From JASHPR01 sp963778075 (lineage in GTDB: Bacteria > Actinomycetota > Actinomycetes > Streptosporangiales > Streptosporangiaceae), in NCBI GenBank assembly GCA_963778075.1, contig CAVZTJ010000003.1, positions 310,001 through 374,000 of the forward strand: a DNA stretch of 64,000 bases, in the 5' to 3' direction. The position numbers and the translations under genes were made by a program. Below the pieces are notes generated by a model that was not told where the DNA came from, searched no databases, and saw nothing but the letters and a program-made list of their open reading frames with translations. The stretch's first letter is position 1; every line of letters starts with the position of its first letter. Positions 60,812 to 64,000 of this stretch are shown here, piece by piece.

Positions 60812-61362
60812 CTCGTCCTCCTGTATGCCTAGAAAAGCCAGGCGTGTTGGAGGCGCGGTGAGATAGCTATGTTCGCCGGATGGAAATGGCGGGCTTTTGC
60901 TGGCAGGAGGTCAGCAGGCCGTCGGCCTCCATGCCCTCACCATGACAGCTTCACCGGGTCGGCATGACCGCTGGATGCACTTATCGGAGATCACCTGCCC
61001 AGACACAGGAAGAGCGATGCCCTCACAAGAAGGGCTGTGTCATCCCCGAGACCCGGTACTGCCGCGGTGTGACGTCGCCGGTCTGACCCGGGCCTGACCG
61101 GCCTCGGCTAGCCGGTCATCGGCCGTGACGGCGACGCCGGCGGGCTGTGCCGGGCGTCGCAGAAGCACGTTAGCAACGGCACCGGCCGAAGATCAGCCAT
61201 GGACCGAACACCAGCAGGTCGACCGCGGTCACATCCGCCTCCCCTCGCCTGCGTTGAAGTGCACCTAAATCGGCCAGTTCATGAACCGGCACGGGTCAGC
61301 AGCAGGTAAGCAAGTGAACTGCTGAAGCCGCGCGGTCGCGGTGATGGCGGCTACGCGGACGC
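60812..61362. other. 550-base gap without a recognisable gene
   Basis: Between the two-component operon start and the end of the DedA gene. It must contain the promoter of the minus-strand operon near 60,830-60,900. Open frames here are short, lack ribosome binding sites and have no recognisable product. No tRNA or strong hairpin was seen. Confidence 0.5.
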
Positions 61363-61998
61363 TCACACCCGATCGGCAGCCGGTGGCCGCCGGGCGCGGT
61401 CGCGGGCGGCGGCACGCCACCGCCAGATGCGCCGCCCGACCTCGATGAGCAGGCTGATCACCAGTCCCAGCCCAAGCGCGAGCAGCAGGCCGACCCACGG
61501 CCGGTCCTCGAAGACCTTGCCCCCGAGCCGGCCGAGGAAGAATGCGTAGCAGGCCCACACGATCGCAGCCACGGCCGTCGCGGGGACGAACCTGCGCCTG
61601 GGGTAGCCGATCAGGCCGCACGTGAGCGTGACCGCCGTACGCCCTCCCGGCACGAACCGGCAGGCGATGATGATGCGTGCGCCGAAGCGGTCCAGTGAGC
61701 GCCGGGCCCAGGCGAGCCGGCCGGCGCCCTTCTCCCCGGCGAACAGCCGCCGGGTCACGGCCGGCCCGAACCGCCTGCCGACCAGGTAGGCGGCGTTGTC
61801 GCCGAGAAAGGCACCGAGCGCGGCTAGCAGCACGAGCACCCCGATCCTGGGGTCCGTGCTCCCGGCGGTTACGGCCCCCAGCGCGATCACCACGGTCTCA
61901 CTCGGCAGCCATGGCAGCAGCGCGTCCAGCGCGGGAAGCAGCACCGCGACGACGTAGGACAGCGGCGAGTCGATGTTCAGCGCGTAGAAGCCAGTCAC
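61363..61998 (-). CDS. DedA-family (VTT domain) membrane protein
   Basis: 211 residues, GTG start. LPWLPSETVVIALGA (the P-x-E of DedA), GDNAAYLVGRRFG and ARRSLDRFGARIIIACRFVPGGRTAVTLTCG-type region with R-F-x-P-G-x-R are family hallmarks. DedA proteins are lipid (undecaprenyl-phosphate type) scramblase/flippase candidates at the inner membrane. C-terminal tail is Arg-rich. Confidence 0.9.
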   Translation of the reverse strand: MTGFYALNIDSPLSYVVAVLLPALDALLPWLPSETVVIALGAVTAGSTDPRIGVLVLLAALGAFLGDNAAYLVGRRFGPAVTRRLFAGEKGAGRLAWARRSLDRFGARIIIACRFVPGGRTAVTLTCGLIGYPRRRFVPATAVAAIVWACYAFFLGRLGGKVFEDRPWVGLLLALGLGLVISLLIEVGRRIWRWRAAARDRARRPPAADRV

Positions 61999-62127
61999 TC
62001 AGATCATTGAAACCAGCCTGGCTGGAAAGCAGATGTGCTGCCTGTGGTGGCCCGATGAAGTTGCGATCGGCAGGAGTGGGCCGGTTCCACGGGGTTTTCA
62101 TGACGGCGGCACAGCGGTTGCAGACGC

Positions 62128-62790
62128 GCCCGGTTTGCTGACAACCGTGACCGTTCCGCTGTGGGCGTGCTGGGATTCGTCGGGTTCGTGGTCGCGATGC
62201 TTGTGGACCTTTCTGCTGACCCCCGAAGCCGGCGTCTGGACCGCGGTCTGGGTGGTGATCGGGCTCGGCTTCGGGGGCCTGCTGTGGGCCTGGGCGGGCG
62301 GCGGCACCGCCCAGGCCTACCTGGCCGGCTACCTGATCGAGAAGAGCCTCTCGCTGGACAACGTCTTCGTGTTCGCCGTCATCTTCGCGGCGTTCGCGAT
62401 CCCGGCCCGGTACCAGCACCGCGTGCTCATGCTCGGCATCGTCGGGGCCCTGATCATGCGCGCCGGGTTCATCATCGGGGGCGTCACGCTGCTCGGGGTA
62501 TTCCATCCGCCGCCTACCTGTTCGGTGCCCTGCTGCTGGTCGCCGCGGCGCGATGCTGCGCGGCGGCGACCAGCCGCGGCCCGGGCACAGCCGCGTGCTT
62601 CGGGCCATGCGGCGGATCCTGCCGCGACCGGGCAACTGCACGGCCAGCGGTTCGTCGTCCGTGACGGCCGCCGGCTGCTGGCCACCCCGCTGCTGCTCAC
62701 CGGGTGGTGGTCGAGATCACCGACCTGATCTTTGCCGTCGACGGGCCCGGTAGCCAGGACCAGGCCAGTCCGGACGGAAAACCACGGACC
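62128..62790 (+). pseudogene. TerC/Alx-family membrane protein, heavily frameshifted
   Basis: Pieces in order but in changing frames: VTVPLWAC, LGFVGFVVAMLVDL, then a long clean stretch GVWTAVWVVIGLGFGGLLWA and LIEKSLSLDNVFVFAVIFAA, RYQHRVLMLGIVGALIMRAG, then AAYLFGALLLVAAA, RVLRAMRRILP, RFVVRDGRRLLATPLLL and VVEITDLIFAVDG, after which the remaining ~80 residues are missing. At least five shifts. The Asp-rich TerC helices (SLDNVFV, EITDLIFAVD) are recognisable, but the gene is dead unless the sequence here is faulty. Confidence 0.75.
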
Positions 62791-62856
62791 GGTGCTATCT
62801 CGGGCGCTGCCACCTGAATCTGGGCCAGCGAGGCCATCCGGCGGTGATAATCGGGG

Positions 62857-64000
62857 GTGGAGGAGCTGCCTTCGGGCACCATCACGATGCTGTTCAGCGA
62901 CATCGAGGGCTCGACGGCCCTGCTGCACCGCCTGGGCGACGAACGGTACGGCGAGGCGCTGTCGGCTCAGCGGGCTCTGATGCGCGCCGCGATCGGGGCG
63001 TGCCGCGGCCGCGAGATGGGAACCGAGGGCGACAGCTTCTACGTCGTGTTCGAGTCCGCGGGCGATGCGGTGAGCTGCTGCCTGGCGGCGCAGCGGGCCC
63101 TGGCCGGGCATGACTGGCCGGACGGGGCATGCCGTGCGGGTCCGGATGGGCCTGCACTCGGGCGAGCCGGCCCGGCACGAGGACGGCTACATCGGCATGG
63201 ACGTGCACCGGGCGGCGCGGATCGCGGCGGCCGCGCACGGCGGTCAGGTGGTGCTGTCCGAGGCGACGCGGCTGCTGGCGGCAGCCCGGCTGCCGGCCGG
63301 GGTGTCCGTCCGGGACCTGGGGTTTCACCGGCTGAAGGACATCGGGGAGCCGGAGCACATCTACCAGCTGGCCGGGTCCGGGCCTGCGCGAGGACTTCCC
63401 GCCGCTGAAGAGCCTGGGACCCAGACGAGCCTGCCGGTGCCGGTGACGCCGCTGGTCGGGCGGGACGGCGACCTGGAGCACCTGCGCGCCGCGCTCACCC
63501 AGCCGGAGGTGCGGCTGGTGACGCTGACCGGCCCCGGCGGCGTCGGCAAGACCCGGCTGGCCCTGGCCGCGGCGGCGTCGCTGGACGCGGCATTCCCGCA
63601 TGGCGTGTACTTCCTCGCGCTGGCAGCCGTCCGCGACGCCGAGGTGATGTGGAAGACCCTGGCCGACAGCCTGGACGTGAGCGGCGACGGCCAGACCGCC
63701 GAGGCGGTGACCGGCTACCTGGCCGAGCGCCGGGCGCTGCTGGTGCTGGACAACCTCGAGCAGCTGGACGGGGCGGCCGAGGTCGTGGCCGCGGCTGCTG
63801 GCGGCCGCCCCGGGCTGGCGGTGCTGGCCACGTCCCGGCGGCCGCTGCACGTGCAGGGCGAGCATGAGATGCCGGTGCCGGCGCTGGAGCTTCCGGCGAC
63901 GGCGACGCCGAGGCGGTGGCGGCGTCCGCCGCGGCGCGGCTGTTCGCCCAGCAGGCGGGCATGGTCCGGCCGGGTTTCGCCATCACCGAGGACAACGCCG
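62857..64000 (+). pseudogene. Class III cyclase - NTPase regulator, frameshifted and cut by the window end
   Basis: GTG 62857. ITMLFSDIEGSTALLHRLGD is the class III adenylate/guanylate cyclase core start with its metal Asp residues; after a shift near 63,125 it continues VRVRMGLHSGEPARHEDGY and MDVHRAARIAAAAHGGQVV. A compensating pair of shifts at ~63,380/63,415 surrounds DFPPLKSLG. Then PLVGRDGDLEHLR and the Walker A TLTGPGGVGKTRLAL, LLVLDNLEQLDGA (Walker B), and a shift near 63,895 before the edge. Large regulators of this type usually end in a TPR or LuxR part, outside the window. Confidence 0.7.

Overview
This is a high-GC actinobacterial chromosome segment. Supporting signs are frequent GTG/TTG starts, start-stop overlaps (ATGA, GTGA, TGATG), a mycothiol-dependent isomerase-family protein, a PF04672-type methyltransferase, FadE34-like fused acyl-CoA dehydrogenase and MurT/GatD/MurJ. 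A filamentous actinomycete of the Streptosporangiales/Thermomonosporaceae/Treboniaceae kind fits, but nothing here fixes the genus. No rRNA, tRNA, CRISPR array or complete insertion sequence was seen.

Bases 1-10,000 hold a compact multi-operon cluster: an MDR dehydrogenase (cut by the window edge), a 6-pyruvoyl-tetrahydropterin-synthase homologue without the usual catalytic Cys, a histidine phosphatase, an 808-residue membrane protein joining a CDP-alcohol phosphatidyltransferase to a sulfatase/LTA-synthase-like domain, an LPG-synthase-type membrane protein, GTP cyclohydrolase II, three methyltransferases, a GT4 glycosyltransferase and an SRPBCC protein. Pterin/flavin-type chemistry next to lipid headgroup transfer suggests a lipid-linked or exported pterin or pyrimidine product; this is the best candidate for an undescribed pathway.

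Bases 10,000-31,000 are mixed catabolic genes: SDRs, a TetR/GNAT pair with a candidate operator, an amino-acid permease with a frameshifted proline-iminopeptidase-type hydrolase, acyl-CoA ligase, a dihydropteroate synthase paralogue, acyl-CoA dehydrogenase, Fe-alcohol dehydrogenase, phytanoyl-CoA dioxygenase, Maf, D-erythronate dehydrogenase and an S9 peptidase. Bases 31,100-35,350 are a coupled cell-wall operon murT-gatD-murJ in which the GatD nucleophilic Cys is Gly.

Bases 35,350-42,100 are rich in gene ruins: a GH53 galactanase with its LacI regulator, an F420-type oxidoreductase tail and an AMP-ligase, around an intact fused acyl-CoA dehydrogenase. Bases 43,000-47,700 form a more A/T-rich Hsp70 / J-TPR / membrane protein / GrpE / YidD operon (minus strand), with single-base frameshifts in the three chaperone genes. 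Bases 48,300-52,500 are an acoX-acoA-acoB-acoC acetoin dehydrogenase operon. The remainder carries a DHA2 efflux pump, DUF302 and DUF202 proteins, a CE18/Agd3-like secreted lipoprotein, a small multidrug-resistance protein, a two-component system preceded by a 49-residue Cys-containing ORF, a DedA protein, and broken TerC and cyclase-ATPase genes at the right edge.

Two patterns cross the window. Many genes are decayed, often by internal deletion or by fusion of unrelated fragments, and short tandem duplications of 18-48 bp sit at gene ends. The numerous single-base frameshifts may be real decay or sequence error; the multi-codon deletions and chimeras cannot be explained by base-calling error.
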